64,000 nucleotides of DNA from Afipia sp. (GTDB lineage: Bacteria > Pseudomonadota > Alphaproteobacteria > Rhizobiales > Xanthobacteraceae), in assembly GCA_016201045.1 (NCBI GenBank), contig JACQDM010000007.1, forward strand, positions 310,001 to 374,000. The letters run 5' to 3'. The notes under the pieces are model-generated. The model saw only the letters and a list, made by a program, of their open reading frames with translations. It had not been told where the DNA came from and did not search any database. Below, piece by piece: positions 1-9,648 of the stretch. Position 1 is the stretch's first letter. Each line of letters starts with the position of its first letter. The position numbers were made by a program, and so were the translations under genes.

Positions 1-101
1 CGAGCCGCATCACGGCCGTCTCCGCTCTCAAGCAGCGTGAACTCGCCCGCGCCATCAAGCGCTCGCGTTTTCTCGGATTGCTGCCTTACGTTATTCGCTA
101 A
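1..101 (+). CDS. rpsR: 30S ribosomal protein S18, C-terminal part
   Basis: This is the last 32 codons of a gene that begins before the window; the stop TAA is at 99-101. The visible tail contains [21 protein letters not shown], the conserved C-terminal rRNA-binding stretch of S18, a protein of the small-subunit platform. It is followed by a DUF2232 membrane protein gene and rplI, the usual rpsF-rpsR-x-rplI order in Rhizobiales. The identification rests on this motif plus synteny. Confidence 0.93.
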   Translation, partial: SRITAVSALKQRELARAIKRSRFLGLLPYVIR

Positions 102-214
102 AAATCCCGGGGCGCCGGAATCGTCCGGCGCTCCGTTTCATAACACCCGGCGTCGTGCCGTTGTGGATGGTTGGGGCCCAAGCCTCTAACCGCTCGAAGG
201 GGGCGGGACAGCTG

Positions 215-1180
215 ATGATTGCAGTCGTTCTCACCGCATTTGCAGCGGGCGTCGCAGCGGCGCTGATGTTCGCGTCCATTGTTTCGGGCGCGCTTGCATC
301 GCTCTTCCTGTTCTATCTCGCCCCCTTGCCGCTGATGGTTGCCGCGATGGGATGGGGTCCGATCGCGGCACTGCTCGGTGGCGTGTTCGCCATCGTCGGT
401 CTCGGCGCGACTTTCAGTTCTTCGTACATGGCCGCCTTCGCGCTGACGATTGCGCTTCCTGCCTGGTGGCTCGGCCACCTCGCGTTGCTTGCCCGTCCGG
501 CTTCCAACGATCCGCAGCTTGCCGCCATTGCACCATCGCTCGACTGGTATCCGGTCGGCCGCATCCTGATCTGGACGGCGCTGTTCGCATCGATCACGAC
601 ATTCGGAGCGCTACTCACGCTCGGCAGCGATGCCGCTGGAATCGAATCCGGTTTGCGTCGCGGGCTTGAGATCGTGATCGGCGGACGCATGTCGGGGTCG
701 GTTCAGGGCGAGCGGGCGCGGGTTCTCGATCTTCTGGTATCGATCGCGCCGGGCGCCGCGACCGTCATTGCGATGGTGACGCTGACGCTCAATCTGTGGC
801 TCGCTGCCAAAATCACCGCGATGTCCGGGCGGCTTCGCCGCCCTTGGCCTGACCTGCGCGCGACGGTACTGCCACCTACAGCACTCGCCGCGCTGGCTGC
901 CATGCTCGCATTGTGTTTCGCCGGCGGACTGATCGCCATCGCAGCACAGGTCGCAGCCTCCGCACTGATGATGGCCTACGCGATGACAGGCTTCGCGACT
1001 CTGCACACCGTCATGCAATCCTTCGCAGGCCGCAGTTTCGTGCTTGGCTCGGTCTATGCCGCGACCATCTTTATCGGCTGGCCGCTGATCGGAATGATCG
1101 GCCTTGGCCTTGCCGATGCAATTTTCGGAATTCGTCAGACCTACTGGACACGGCGCGGCCCACCCGCCCCCGTCTCCTGA
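215..1180 (+). CDS. DUF2232 family polytopic membrane protein
   Basis: A 321-residue, very hydrophobic protein with about eight predicted membrane segments, the first two near residues 2-25 and 30-55. DUF2232 proteins of unknown function sit between rpsR and rplI in Bradyrhizobium relatives, as here. The frame is open from a GTG at 155. I prefer the ATG at 215 because an AAGGGGG Shine-Dalgarno lies about 12 nt upstream and the protein then starts directly with a membrane segment. It is probably cotranscribed with the ribosomal genes; 42 nt separate it from rplI. The biochemical role is unknown. Confidence 0.8.
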   Translation: MIAVVLTAFAAGVAAALMFASIVSGALASLFLFYLAPLPLMVAAMGWGPIAALLGGVFAIVGLGATFSSSYMAAFALTIALPAWWLGHLALLARPASNDPQLAAIAPSLDWYPVGRILIWTALFASITTFGALLTLGSDAAGIESGLRRGLEIVIGGRMSGSVQGERARVLDLLVSIAPGAATVIAMVTLTLNLWLAAKITAMSGRLRRPWPDLRATVLPPTALAALAAMLALCFAGGLIAIAAQVAASALMMAYAMTGFATLHTVMQSFAGRSFVLGSVYAATIFIGWPLIGMIGLGLADAIFGIRQTYWTRRGPPAPVS

Positions 1181-1222
1181 TCTCACACTCATTTCAAACA
1201 ACAACTCGAACGGAGACCTAAA

Positions 1223-1837
1223 ATGGAAGTCATTCTTTTGGAACGCGTCGGCAAGCTCGGCCAGATGGGCGATGTCGTCAAAGTGAAGGATGGTTACGCG
1301 CGTAATTTCCTGCTCAAGCGCAACAAGGCGCTGCGCGCCACCACCGAGAACCGCGCCAAGTACGACGGCATGAAGGCAGAGCTTCAGGCCAAGAACATTC
1401 AGGCCAAGGGCGAGGCGACCAAGGTCGCCGAGAAGATCGAAGGCCGCAACGTCATTGTCATTCGCCAGGCTTCGGAAACAGGGCAGCTTTACGGTTCGGT
1501 GTCGGTGCGCGACATCATGGCGGCACTGGAGAAGGACGGCGTCTCGCTCAATCGCCAGCAGGTGCTTCTCGATGCGCCGATCAAGACCATTGGCAAGCAC
1601 AACATCCACATTGCTGTGCATCCGGAAGTCGAAATCCACGTGACCGCCACGGTAGCGCGTTCGGAAGCCGAAGCCGATCGCATCAATCGCGGCGAAGACG
1701 TCAACACCCGCAAGGAAGATCAAGACGCTGCCGCCGAAGCCATCGCAGCAGCCGGCGAGTTTTTCGACCCCGAAGCGCTCGACAATCAGGCCGCGCAACG
1801 CGCGGAAGAAACGCCTGCCCCGACGGAAGAGAAGTAA
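1223..1837 (+). CDS. rplI: 50S ribosomal protein L9
   Basis: L9 binds 23S rRNA at the base of the L1 stalk. The N-terminal signature is clear: [13 protein letters not shown], then [22 protein letters not shown] Shine-Dalgarno precedes the ATG. At 204 residues it is about 55 longer than E. coli L9. The extra C-terminal part, from about residue 147, is acidic and alanine-rich and probably disordered; such tails are common in L9 of Rhizobiales. A strong hairpin terminator follows at 1873-1900, ending the ribosomal operon. Confidence 0.97.
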   Translation: MEVILLERVGKLGQMGDVVKVKDGYARNFLLKRNKALRATTENRAKYDGMKAELQAKNIQAKGEATKVAEKIEGRNVIVIRQASETGQLYGSVSVRDIMAALEKDGVSLNRQQVLLDAPIKTIGKHNIHIAVHPEVEIHVTATVARSEAEADRINRGEDVNTRKEDQDAAAEAIAAAGEFFDPEALDNQAAQRAEETPAPTEEK

Positions 1838-1872
1838 CGCTTCGGCGCAAGCCGCTGTGTCATCTCATAAAG

Positions 1873-1900
1873 AAAGGCCCGGTCTCGTGACCGGGCTTTT
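1873..1900 (+). terminator. Bidirectional intrinsic terminator after rplI
   Basis: Perfect 8-bp GC stem GCCCGGTC / GACCGGGC (1877-1884 with 1889-1896) with a four-base loop. It is flanked by AAAG on the left and TTTT on the right, so the stem can be extended. The sequence works in both directions. It can end the rplI transcript on plus and the convergent cytochrome-like gene on minus, whose stop lies 24 bp away. Confidence 0.85.
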
Positions 1901-1923
1901 CGACTCTCAGAATTGCTAAGCGC

Positions 1924-2700
1924 TTATTGCGAAATCGGAACGCGCGGCGGTCCGGCTGGTTGAACGGCCGCGACCGAAGGTGTCGGCGCGCCGAGGTCGA
2001 TCGTCAAAGGTCCGGTCGGAAGATCTGCGACCGACTTCGGTCCTTGGGGGACCGGCGGCGTCTGATTGTCCTGCGGCGCCGGAGTGACGGCGGGCACGGG
2101 ATCGGGACGCGAGACTTCTTCTTTCGGCGGCACGCTTGCGACCTCGGGCTTCGGCGGTTTGCCCTTTGCGCCTTTCTGCTTGGGATTCAGCTTCGGGTTT
2201 TCAGGCGGCTTGCCCTGCTCATCCGGACTTGGCTCCGGCGCGCCCGGAATATTCTCTAGCCCATCGACATCGGGACGCGACGCTTCGCGGGTCGGCTTGC
2301 GTCCCTTGGCGCCTTCGCGCTGACCGTCCTTCGCTTCATCGCGTGACGCAACGTCAGGCTTGGAGTCGGGTTTCGGTGTCCTCTTGGACTCCTCGCCCTG
2401 CTTGGTGAGGTTGCCGCCCGGCAAAGCAGCGTTGGCCGCGCCGTTCGACAAAACGTAAGCCGACATGGCGGCAGCCATGTCCGTGCTGGTGGTGTAGTGC
2501 TGGCGCAAAAAGCCCGGAAGCGAACCTGGCGCGACTGTTTTCAGCAATCCGCGCGAACTTTTGTGACACAGCGAACAAGTCGAAGAGAAGATCGCCGAGG
2601 GCGGCTTACCGGCTTCGAGATTTTCAGCTCCGGCGGGAGCAGAAGCCAACCCGCAAAGCATAAAAATCACCGCCGCCAAATTGAGCGCTCGGCTCACCAT
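1924..2700 (-). CDS. Cytochrome-c-like exported protein with long Pro/Lys-rich tail
   Basis: A 258-residue protein. Residues 1-26 form a signal peptide (hydrophobic AAVIFMLCGLASAPAGA). A single haem-binding motif CSLCH follows near residue 41, in a short c-type domain to about residue 90; several Met residues (MAAAMSAYV) could be the sixth ligand. The remaining ~165 residues are low complexity, rich in Pro, Lys, Asp and Glu, and likely unstructured in the periplasm. The frame is open to 2862, but the ATG at 2700 has a GGAGA Shine-Dalgarno and a proper signal peptide. Convergent with rplI. Electron-transfer partner unknown. Confidence 0.7.
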   Translation of the reverse strand: MVSRALNLAAVIFMLCGLASAPAGAENLEAGKPPSAIFSSTCSLCHKSSRGLLKTVAPGSLPGFLRQHYTTSTDMAAAMSAYVLSNGAANAALPGGNLTKQGEESKRTPKPDSKPDVASRDEAKDGQREGAKGRKPTREASRPDVDGLENIPGAPEPSPDEQGKPPENPKLNPKQKGAKGKPPKPEVASVPPKEEVSRPDPVPAVTPAPQDNQTPPVPQGPKSVADLPTGPLTIDLGAPTPSVAAVQPAGPPRVPISQ

Positions 2701-2985
2701 TCCAATGTCTCCAGATATAAGGCGTCCGGGCGGACTAACCACGCGCGAACCGGCTGCCAATCTCACGTCACCTTTAGCGGATTGCGCCGCGAATGGAAGG
2801 CCCATGCTTTCGCATCTTTGTGAGGCGAAAAATGGGGCCCTGAACCAGTTTGTGAGAGTCATTTCAGCCTCTTGGCACGGAAACGAGCCGGCTATAAATT
2901 ACCGTTGTTCTGAGATACCCGCGACGGCTCGGGAACGCATCGGTCAAAAAAGCGTTCTGACGGCTGTGTTTTCTGGATTACTCCG

Positions 2986-4236
2986 ATGGACCGTTTGTTA
3001 CGGTTTCTTCTGAGCCAGTTTATCCGCAAAGGCTCAGTGACATTCACGACGCCAACCGGAGCCCGCTTCACCTGCGGGGACGGCACCGGCCAACCAGTCA
3101 GCGTCAGAATTCTCGACCACGCCTCGGAGCGTCATCTTCTGTTTGATCCGGAACTTGCTCTCGGCGAAATCTATACCGATGGCACACTCGTGATGGAGCA
3201 AGGCTCCATTGCCGATCTGCTTGCGGTTGCGATGGATCAGCCAGACATGATGCCGCGATGGAGCGGCCTGATGTGGTGGGCGCGCTATCTTGTCCGGCAC
3301 CTTCAGCAGTTCAATTCGCAGTGGCGATCGAAGCGCAACGTCGCGAGGCACTACGATCTCGACGCGCGGCTGTATCGCCTCTTCCTCGACGCGGACATGC
3401 AATACAGCTGCGCCTATTTCGACACGCCGGACACGTCGCTCGACGATGCACAACTGGCAAAGAAGCGGCACATCGCAGCCAAGCTGTTGGTAAAACCCAA
3501 TCAGCGCATTCTCGATATCGGATGCGGCTGGGGCGGCCTTGGTCTTTACCTCGCCGGCGTCGCCGGAGCGAACGTCACCGGCGTCACGTTGTCCAAAGAA
3601 CAGCTTGGCGTCGCCAACGCGCGCGCAAGCGAAATGGGGCTGAGCGACCGTGCGAAATTCCTGCTGCAGGATTATCGCGCTGTGCCGGGCCCATTCGATC
3701 GGATCGTTTCGGTGGGCATGTTCGAACATGTCGGTGTCGATTTCTACGACACCTACTTCAGGCACTGCGCGGACGTGCTGGCAGATGACGGCGTGATGCT
3801 GCTCCATGCCATCGGCCGCCCGGAAGGGCCCGGCATCACCAACCCTTGGGTCGCAAAATACATCTTCCCCGGTGGCTATATCCCTGCACTGTCGGAGGTT
3901 CTGCCCGCCATCGAACGCTCCGGGCTTCTCGTCGACGACATCGAAATTCTGCGCATACACTACGCTTACACGCTGAAAGCCTGGCGCGAACGGTTCTTGG
4001 CCCATCGCGCGGAAGCGGCGAGACTTTTCGACGAACGCTTTGTGCGGATGTGGGAATTCTATCTCGCGGCGTCCGAAATGGCGTTCAGCAAGCAGGCCAC
4101 GATGGTATTCCAGATTCAGCTGAGCAAAAAACAGGGTGCCGTTCCGATCACACGGGACTACCTTGTCCGCGAGGAAGCCCGCTTGCGTGCCGCCGAGGCG
4201 GCGAACGGCCCGCCGCTACGGCTCGCGGGCGAATAA
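2986..4236 (+). CDS. cfa: Cyclopropane-fatty-acyl-phospholipid synthase family methyltransferase
   Basis: A 416-residue protein of the Cfa / mycolic-acid-synthase family, which transfers a methylene group from S-adenosylmethionine to cis double bonds of membrane phospholipid acyl chains. An N-terminal lipid-binding part (to about residue 140) is followed by the Rossmann methyltransferase domain with glycine-rich motif LDIGCGWGGLGLYLA near 177-191 and the FDRIVSVGMFEHVG motif near 238-251. Monocistronic in appearance, with 285 bp upstream and 211 bp downstream free of genes. Several Cfa paralogues usually exist in this group, so the exact product (cyclopropane or another modified lipid) is not certain. 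Confidence 0.85.
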   Translation: MDRLLRFLLSQFIRKGSVTFTTPTGARFTCGDGTGQPVSVRILDHASERHLLFDPELALGEIYTDGTLVMEQGSIADLLAVAMDQPDMMPRWSGLMWWARYLVRHLQQFNSQWRSKRNVARHYDLDARLYRLFLDADMQYSCAYFDTPDTSLDDAQLAKKRHIAAKLLVKPNQRILDIGCGWGGLGLYLAGVAGANVTGVTLSKEQLGVANARASEMGLSDRAKFLLQDYRAVPGPFDRIVSVGMFEHVGVDFYDTYFRHCADVLADDGVMLLHAIGRPEGPGITNPWVAKYIFPGGYIPALSEVLPAIERSGLLVDDIEILRIHYAYTLKAWRERFLAHRAEAARLFDERFVRMWEFYLAASEMAFSKQATMVFQIQLSKKQGAVPITRDYLVREEARLRAAEAANGPPLRLAGE

Positions 4237-4447
4237 TCCAGATTTTCCAATGGTGCGGCTCCGGCTGCCGCCAAGTCTCAAGAGACGCTGCAAATCAAGC
4301 GTTTCTTGAATGTTTCTTTTTCAGTTGTGATCAGATGTGGACAGACCGTTTACGACTTTCATCCGCGACTCGCTGAGTATTAGGTGGTCGCCCGTATCGA
4401 GTGCCATCCGCCCTGCTTTCGTCCGAATAAAAGACCATTGAACCTTC

Positions 4448-5947
4448 ATGGCCAATCTCGATTCGAACATCGTCAAACTCGCGCCCGAAGCCGGAACGCC
4501 GGCATTCCGTAGCGCGCCGCATAATATCGAGGCCGAACAGGCGCTTCTCGGCGCGATCCTCGTCAACAACGATGCCTTCGACCGCGTTTCGAACTTTCTC
4601 GAGCCCAAGCACTTCTTCGAGCCCATTCACCAGATGGTGTATGAAACGGCTGCAAGTCTCATCCGCGCCGGGAAAATTGCCACGCCCGTCACGCTGAAGA
4701 CCTTCCTGCCCGCCGATACCGATCTCGGTGGGATGACGGTTGCGCAATATCTCGCTCGCCTTGCCGCCGAAGCGACCACCATCATCAACGCACAGGACTA
4801 CGGCCGCACGGTCTACGATCTGTCGATCCGGCGCGATCTCATTCGTGTCGGCGAGGACATGGTCAACGTAGCCTTCGACGCGCCGGTGGATTTCGCGCCG
4901 CGCGCGCAGATCGAGGATGCCGAACGCAAGCTCTACGACCTTGCCGAAACCGGCCGCTATGAAGGCGGCTTCCAGAAATTCACGATGGCGGCCACCACCG
5001 CCATCGACATGGCTGCGAACGCCTATATGCGCGACGGAAAATTGTCGGGCATCGCCACCGGACTGCGCAGCCTCGACGCCAAGATGGGCGGCTTGCAGAA
5101 GTCGGACTTGGTAATCGTGGCCGGACGCCCCGGCATGGGCAAGACGGCGCTTGCCACCAACATCGCCTACAACATCGCACGCGCGCATCGCGACGAGCAG
5201 CAAGCGGACGGCACTAAGAAAACCACCAATGGCGGCATCGTCGGATTCTTCTCCTGCGAAATGTCGGCTGAGCAGCTGGCGACGCGCGTTCTCGCCGAGC
5301 AGACCGGAATTCCGTCAAGCACGATCCGCCGTGGCGGCATTACGCAGGACGAATTCGAAACGATCAAAAACCACGCTATCGAACTTGAGCAGTTGCCGTT
5401 GTTCATCGACGAAACGGGCGGCCTGTCGATTTCGCAACTCACAGCGCGCGCGCGGCGACTGAAGCGGCAAAAAGGTCTCGACGTCATTGTAGTGGACTAC
5501 ATCCAGCTCCTTCAAGGCACAGGCCGCCGCGCCGACAATCGCGTGCAGGAAGTCACCGAGATCACCACGAGCCTGAAGGCGCTGGCGAAAGAACTGAACG
5601 TGCCGGTCGTCGCGCTCTCGCAGCTGTCGCGTCAGGTGGAAAGCCGCGACGACAAGCGGCCTCAGTTGTCGGACCTGCGTGAATCCGGTTCCATCGAACA
5701 GGACGCCGACGTGGTGCTGTTCGTTTATCGTGAGGAATACTATCTCCAGAATAAGGAGCCGCGGCCGGGCACCGACGACTACATCAAATGGCAGACCGAG
5801 ATGGCCGCCGTCCACGGCAAGGCTGAGGTCATCATCGGCAAACAGCGCCACGGCCCGACCGGGACCGTGCCGCTTCAATTCGAAGCAATGGTGACCCGCT
5901 TTGCCGATCTCGAAGACGAAAACCGGATGCCTGCGCAGATCAAATAA
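4448..5947 (+). CDS. dnaB: Replicative DNA helicase DnaB
   Basis: The 499-residue hexameric 5'-3' helicase of the replication fork. An N-terminal DnaB domain (EAEQALLGAILVNN at about 25-38) binds primase and loader. The RecA-like C-terminal domain has Walker A GRPGMGKTALATN near 225 and the Walker B region DVIVVDYIQLLQG near 345. The DLRESGSIEQDADVV motif, typical of replicative DnaB, follows. No intein is present. It stands upstream of alr and radA, the usual order in Rhizobiales; 142 bp separate it from alr. Confidence 0.97.
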   Translation: MANLDSNIVKLAPEAGTPAFRSAPHNIEAEQALLGAILVNNDAFDRVSNFLEPKHFFEPIHQMVYETAASLIRAGKIATPVTLKTFLPADTDLGGMTVAQYLARLAAEATTIINAQDYGRTVYDLSIRRDLIRVGEDMVNVAFDAPVDFAPRAQIEDAERKLYDLAETGRYEGGFQKFTMAATTAIDMAANAYMRDGKLSGIATGLRSLDAKMGGLQKSDLVIVAGRPGMGKTALATNIAYNIARAHRDEQQADGTKKTTNGGIVGFFSCEMSAEQLATRVLAEQTGIPSSTIRRGGITQDEFETIKNHAIELEQLPLFIDETGGLSISQLTARARRLKRQKGLDVIVVDYIQLLQGTGRRADNRVQEVTEITTSLKALAKELNVPVVALSQLSRQVESRDDKRPQLSDLRESGSIEQDADVVLFVYREEYYLQNKEPRPGTDDYIKWQTEMAAVHGKAEVIIGKQRHGPTGTVPLQFEAMVTRFADLEDENRMPAQIK

Positions 5948-6089
5948 GGCTGCTTTTCCGGCCGGCCTGAGACCGATTATCCCGCCAAATCCGCCCTTTA
6001 CGCTCGGCCGATTGTGCTAAGACGGGCTCAAATCCGCATTGGCACCGATTGAGATTCAGCCGTTGAACCGCGCCTCCGATCCAAAATCC

Positions 6090-7247
6090 ATGACCGCCGA
6101 TAGCGCCCCGATGGCGAGCCCGGACGACGCGGCAGCGCTCGCGGCTGCGACCGGCGTTCTGACCATCGACCTCGATGCACTGACTGCGAACTGGAACAAG
6201 CTCGACAGCGCAGGCGTGCCGGCCGAATGCGCGGCCGTCGTGAAGGCCGATGCCTACGGCTGCGGATTGGTGCCGGTGACCAAGGCGCTGTCGAAGGCCG
6301 GATGCAAAACGTTCTTTGTCGCGACTTTGGACGAAGCCAAATCCGTGCGCGAGACTGCGCCGAATTCCGTCATCTATGTGCTCGACGGCTTCTTCTCCGG
6401 TACAGGCGATGCTTTCGCAAAACTCAATTGCCGTCCGGTGATCGGCGATCCGAGCGAACTCGCGGAATGGGATGTCTTCCGCTTGCAGACTGGTTGGCGC
6501 GGCGACTGCGCGATCCATATCGATACCGGCATGAACCGTCTCGGTTTTGCGATGGCCGAGGCGCAGAGTCTTCTTCCGCGCATCCGGCGCGGCGAGCACG
6601 GAATCTCGCTGGTGATGAGCCATCTCATCAGCGCCGAATTGCTGAACGAAACTTCGAACGGGCGTCAGGTCGGCGCGTTTCGCGAGATCGCCTCGCAGTT
6701 CACAGGCGTGCCCGCATCGCTGTCGAATTCATCGGGCATCTTTCTCGGATCGCAATTTCACTTCGACATGGTGCGGCCGGGTGCAGCGCTCTACGGCGTC
6801 AACCCAACACCGGAAGCCGACACGCCGATGCATCCAGTGGTTGAACTCAAGGCCCGCATCGCGCAGATCCGCCGCGTTCAGGAAGGCGAGACCGTCGGTT
6901 ACGGCGGAATATGGACGGCGCGACGCCCGACACGATTGGCCATTGTCGCTGCGGGTTATGCCGACGGCTATTTCCGGGTCGCAGGCGGCATCGACGGCAT
7001 GCGGAGTGCCGAGATCGTTGTTGCGGGCGTGCGCTGTCCCATCGCAGGCCGCATCTCGATGGACCTGATGGCTGTCGACATCACCGATTTGCCACCCAAC
7101 GCTGTGAAACGCGGCGGCATGGTGACGCTGATCGGCGACGGGATCACCGTGGATGAGTTGGCTCACCATTTCGGCACAATCGGCTATGAGGTGCTGACCA
7201 GCCTCGGCAGGCGCTACGCGCGGATCTACAAGGGCGCTGTCGATTAA
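6090..7247 (+). CDS. alr: Alanine racemase
   Basis: A PLP enzyme interconverting L- and D-alanine for peptidoglycan. The PLP lysine lies in VVKADAYGCG (Lys52 from the ATG at 6090). The catalytic tyrosine is in VGYGGIW (Tyr271), and the C-terminal beta domain has ISMDLMAVDITD. The frame can be extended to a TTG at 6039. I chose the ATG at 6090, which gives 385 residues, a normal length. No good Shine-Dalgarno decides between them. Between dnaB and radA. Confidence 0.95.
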   Translation: MTADSAPMASPDDAAALAAATGVLTIDLDALTANWNKLDSAGVPAECAAVVKADAYGCGLVPVTKALSKAGCKTFFVATLDEAKSVRETAPNSVIYVLDGFFSGTGDAFAKLNCRPVIGDPSELAEWDVFRLQTGWRGDCAIHIDTGMNRLGFAMAEAQSLLPRIRRGEHGISLVMSHLISAELLNETSNGRQVGAFREIASQFTGVPASLSNSSGIFLGSQFHFDMVRPGAALYGVNPTPEADTPMHPVVELKARIAQIRRVQEGETVGYGGIWTARRPTRLAIVAAGYADGYFRVAGGIDGMRSAEIVVAGVRCPIAGRISMDLMAVDITDLPPNAVKRGGMVTLIGDGITVDELAHHFGTIGYEVLTSLGRRYARIYKGAVD

Positions 7248-7294
7248 GGCCTGTGGAAGGCCCAGAACGGCCTTGACTTTTGGCCGAAAATATA

Positions 7295-7309
7295 GAACAA
7301 ACAAAGAAC
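7295..7309. promoter_or_regulatory. Possible LexA box in front of radA
   Basis: GAAC, seven bases, GAAC: the reverse complement of GTTC-N7-GTTC, the LexA operator known in alphaproteobacteria. It lies 40 bp upstream of the preferred radA start and 48 bp after the alr stop. A TTGACT (7273-7278) lies just upstream and could be a -35. The match is exact but short, and this AAAC-rich stretch could match by chance. Confidence 0.45.
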
Positions 7310-7348
7310 AAATTTCGGGCTGGATTCTGGCTTTTGAGGCTGACCACA

Positions 7349-8800
7349 ATGGCGCGCGCGGCCGTTCTTTCGTTTGTCTGCCAGAATTGCGGTGCCGCCT
7401 ACAATAAGTGGCAGGGCAAGTGCGAGTCCTGCAACGAATGGAATTCGCTCTCCGAGGAAGGCTCGGAGGCGACTTCTGTCCCCGCCAACCTTCGCGCCAA
7501 GCGCAAGGGCCGCCTCATCAAGCTCGAAACCCTGACCGGCGCATCTGAAGACGCGCCGCGTTTGCCTTCGGGAATGGCTGAACTCGATCGCGTCACCGGC
7601 GGCGGATTGGTGCGCGGATCGGTAATCCTGATGGCGGGCGATCCCGGCATCGGCAAATCCACTCTGCTCACGCAAGCAACAAGCCTGATGGCGCGCGCGG
7701 GACATCGCGCGGTTTATATTTCCGGCGAAGAAGCCATCGGTCAGGTGCGGCTGCGAGCCGAGCGTCTCGGCCTGTCCGATGCGGCCGTGCAACTCGCCGC
7801 CGAAACCTCCGTAGAAGACATCATCGCCACGCTCTCGGAAGGCACGCCCCCTCGCCTCGTCGTCATCGATTCCATCCAGACGATGTGGACCGATACGGTT
7901 GAGTCGGCGCCCGGAACGGTAACGCAGGTTCGCGCCTCCGCGCAGGCACTGATCCGTTTCGCCAAGCGAAGCGGCGCGGCGCTCATTCTTGTCGGTCACG
8001 TCACGAAGGACGGACAAATCGCAGGCCCTCGCGTCGTTGAACACATGGTCGATGCCGTGTTGAGCTTCGAGGGCGAAGGCTCGCAGCAATTCCGCGTGTT
8101 GCGCGCGGTGAAAAACCGCTTCGGCCCCACCGATGAAATCGGCGTGTTCGAGATGACGGGCCTGGGCCTGCGCGAAGTCTCCAATCCGTCCGAGCTGTTT
8201 TTGTCGGAGCGCGATCTTGGATCGCCGGGTACCGCCGTGTTCGCCGGAATCGAAGGCACACGCCCTGTGCTGGTCGAATTGCAGGCCCTCGTTGCACCGA
8301 CGTCGTTGGGCACGCCGCGCCGCGCGGTCGTGGGCTGGGATCCCTCGAGGCTGTCGATGGTGCTGGCTGTGCTGGAGGCGCATTGCGGCGTCAAACTTGG
8401 CGGGCACGACGTGTACCTAAACGTCGCGGGCGGCCTTCGCATCAATGAACCCGCAGCCGATATGGCTGCTGCCGCCGCCCTTGTCTCGTCGCTCGTGAAC
8501 GCGCCGCTGCCGGTGGACGCGGTCTATTTCGGCGAGATATCGCTGTCGGGTGCCGTGCGCCCGGTCGCACAGACCTCCGCGCGCTTGAAGGAAGCCGCCA
8601 AACTCGGATTTGCGCGCGCCGTTGTGCCTGAAACCGCCCGTGGCGATAGCGGAAGCGACGCGGGACTTTCTCTTACCTCCGTGGGATCGCTGACCTCGCT
8701 TGTGGCCGATATCGCGGCCAATGGACAAAACATCGGGCGAAAAGCCACAGCAGGCGAAAAAGCCCAGCAGACACCGAAATTGGTGCGGCGGGAGGGCTGA
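7349..8800 (+). CDS. radA: DNA repair protein RadA
   Basis: RadA is a RecA-related helicase that drives branch migration in recombinational repair. This copy has all three parts: a four-Cys zinc finger (CQNC at 11-14, CESC at 25-28), a RecA-like ATPase core with Walker A GDPGIGKST near 97, the RadA-specific KNRFG motif near 254, and a C-terminal Lon-protease-like domain (AADMAAAAALVSSL). The frame extends upstream to 7280, but homologues start at MARAAVLSFVCQNCG, so I use the ATG at 7349 (483 residues). A GAAC-N7-GAAC site upstream suggests possible SOS control. Confidence 0.95.
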   Translation: MARAAVLSFVCQNCGAAYNKWQGKCESCNEWNSLSEEGSEATSVPANLRAKRKGRLIKLETLTGASEDAPRLPSGMAELDRVTGGGLVRGSVILMAGDPGIGKSTLLTQATSLMARAGHRAVYISGEEAIGQVRLRAERLGLSDAAVQLAAETSVEDIIATLSEGTPPRLVVIDSIQTMWTDTVESAPGTVTQVRASAQALIRFAKRSGAALILVGHVTKDGQIAGPRVVEHMVDAVLSFEGEGSQQFRVLRAVKNRFGPTDEIGVFEMTGLGLREVSNPSELFLSERDLGSPGTAVFAGIEGTRPVLVELQALVAPTSLGTPRRAVVGWDPSRLSMVLAVLEAHCGVKLGGHDVYLNVAGGLRINEPAADMAAAAALVSSLVNAPLPVDAVYFGEISLSGAVRPVAQTSARLKEAAKLGFARAVVPETARGDSGSDAGLSLTSVGSLTSLVADIAANGQNIGRKATAGEKAQQTPKLVRREG

Positions 8801-8999
8801 CGCGGCAGGTCGCGCAGGCTAGATAACCGGCGCGTCCGGGACCATTGAGCTTCGAATCCACAGGGACAACCCTTCGTTGACTCTGCAAACGGATTTACGG
8901 GTTTTCTGGCCTTGCGGGACGTGCGATATGGCCCTCACCTAAAAGGCCAGCGACCACGCCGATTCGTGGTTTTCAGCGACGGGCGGACCAGACGGACCA

Positions 9000-9644
9000 A
9001 TGCCGATAACGCTTCTCGACATTATTGTTCTCGCCGTGATGCTGCTGTCGGGCCTTCTGGCGATGATCCGCGGCTTCATGCGCGAGATCCTCTCCATAGC
9101 TGCGTGGGGCGCTGCGGCCCTCACCACTCTTTACGCTTATCAGAAGCTGGTCCCGACCGCGAAGACCTACATCGCAAACGATACGGCAGCGACTTTGGCC
9201 GTTGTCGCCGGTGTATTCATCGTCACGCTGATCCTCGTCTCCATCGTCACGGTACGCATCTCCGACATGATCCTCGACTCGCGGATCGTCGCGCTCGACC
9301 GCACCCTCGGCTTTCTGTTCGGCCTCGCGCGCGGCCTGCTCATCATGGTGGTGGCGTTTTTGTTCTTCGCCTGGCTCGTGACGGACAAACAACAGCCCGA
9401 TTGGGTGCGTAATGCGAAGTCACGGACTGTGCTTCAGGGAACCGGCGATTGGCTGATGTCGCTCTTGCCGGATGACCCCGAGAACACCATCTTGAAGAGG
9501 TTCAAGAAAAAGGGCGACGACGAGCAGACCGATGCTGCTCCGGATTTGCGCACCACCGGGTCAATCGGTGGCAATGAGGGCGGATATCCCAAGGCTTCGC
9601 GCGATGGGCTCAGGCAGTTGATCGACGGTACGGCGGGACGCTGA
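9000..9644 (+). CDS. cvpA: CvpA family inner-membrane protein
   Basis: A 214-residue protein with four predicted membrane helices in the first ~125 residues, followed by a hydrophilic cytoplasmic tail. The start MPITLLDIIVLAVMLLSGLLAMIRGF and the GRTLGFLFGLARG-type motif (here LDRTLGFLFGLARGLL) are typical of CvpA. The family is linked to colicin V production and envelope stress in enterobacteria; its molecular function is not settled. As in many proteobacteria it lies immediately upstream of purF, only 4 bp away, so the two are almost surely cotranscribed. Confidence 0.9.
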   Translation: MPITLLDIIVLAVMLLSGLLAMIRGFMREILSIAAWGAAALTTLYAYQKLVPTAKTYIANDTAATLAVVAGVFIVTLILVSIVTVRISDMILDSRIVALDRTLGFLFGLARGLLIMVVAFLFFAWLVTDKQQPDWVRNAKSRTVLQGTGDWLMSLLPDDPENTILKRFKKKGDDEQTDAAPDLRTTGSIGGNEGGYPKASRDGLRQLIDGTAGR

Positions 9645-9648
9645 TCCC

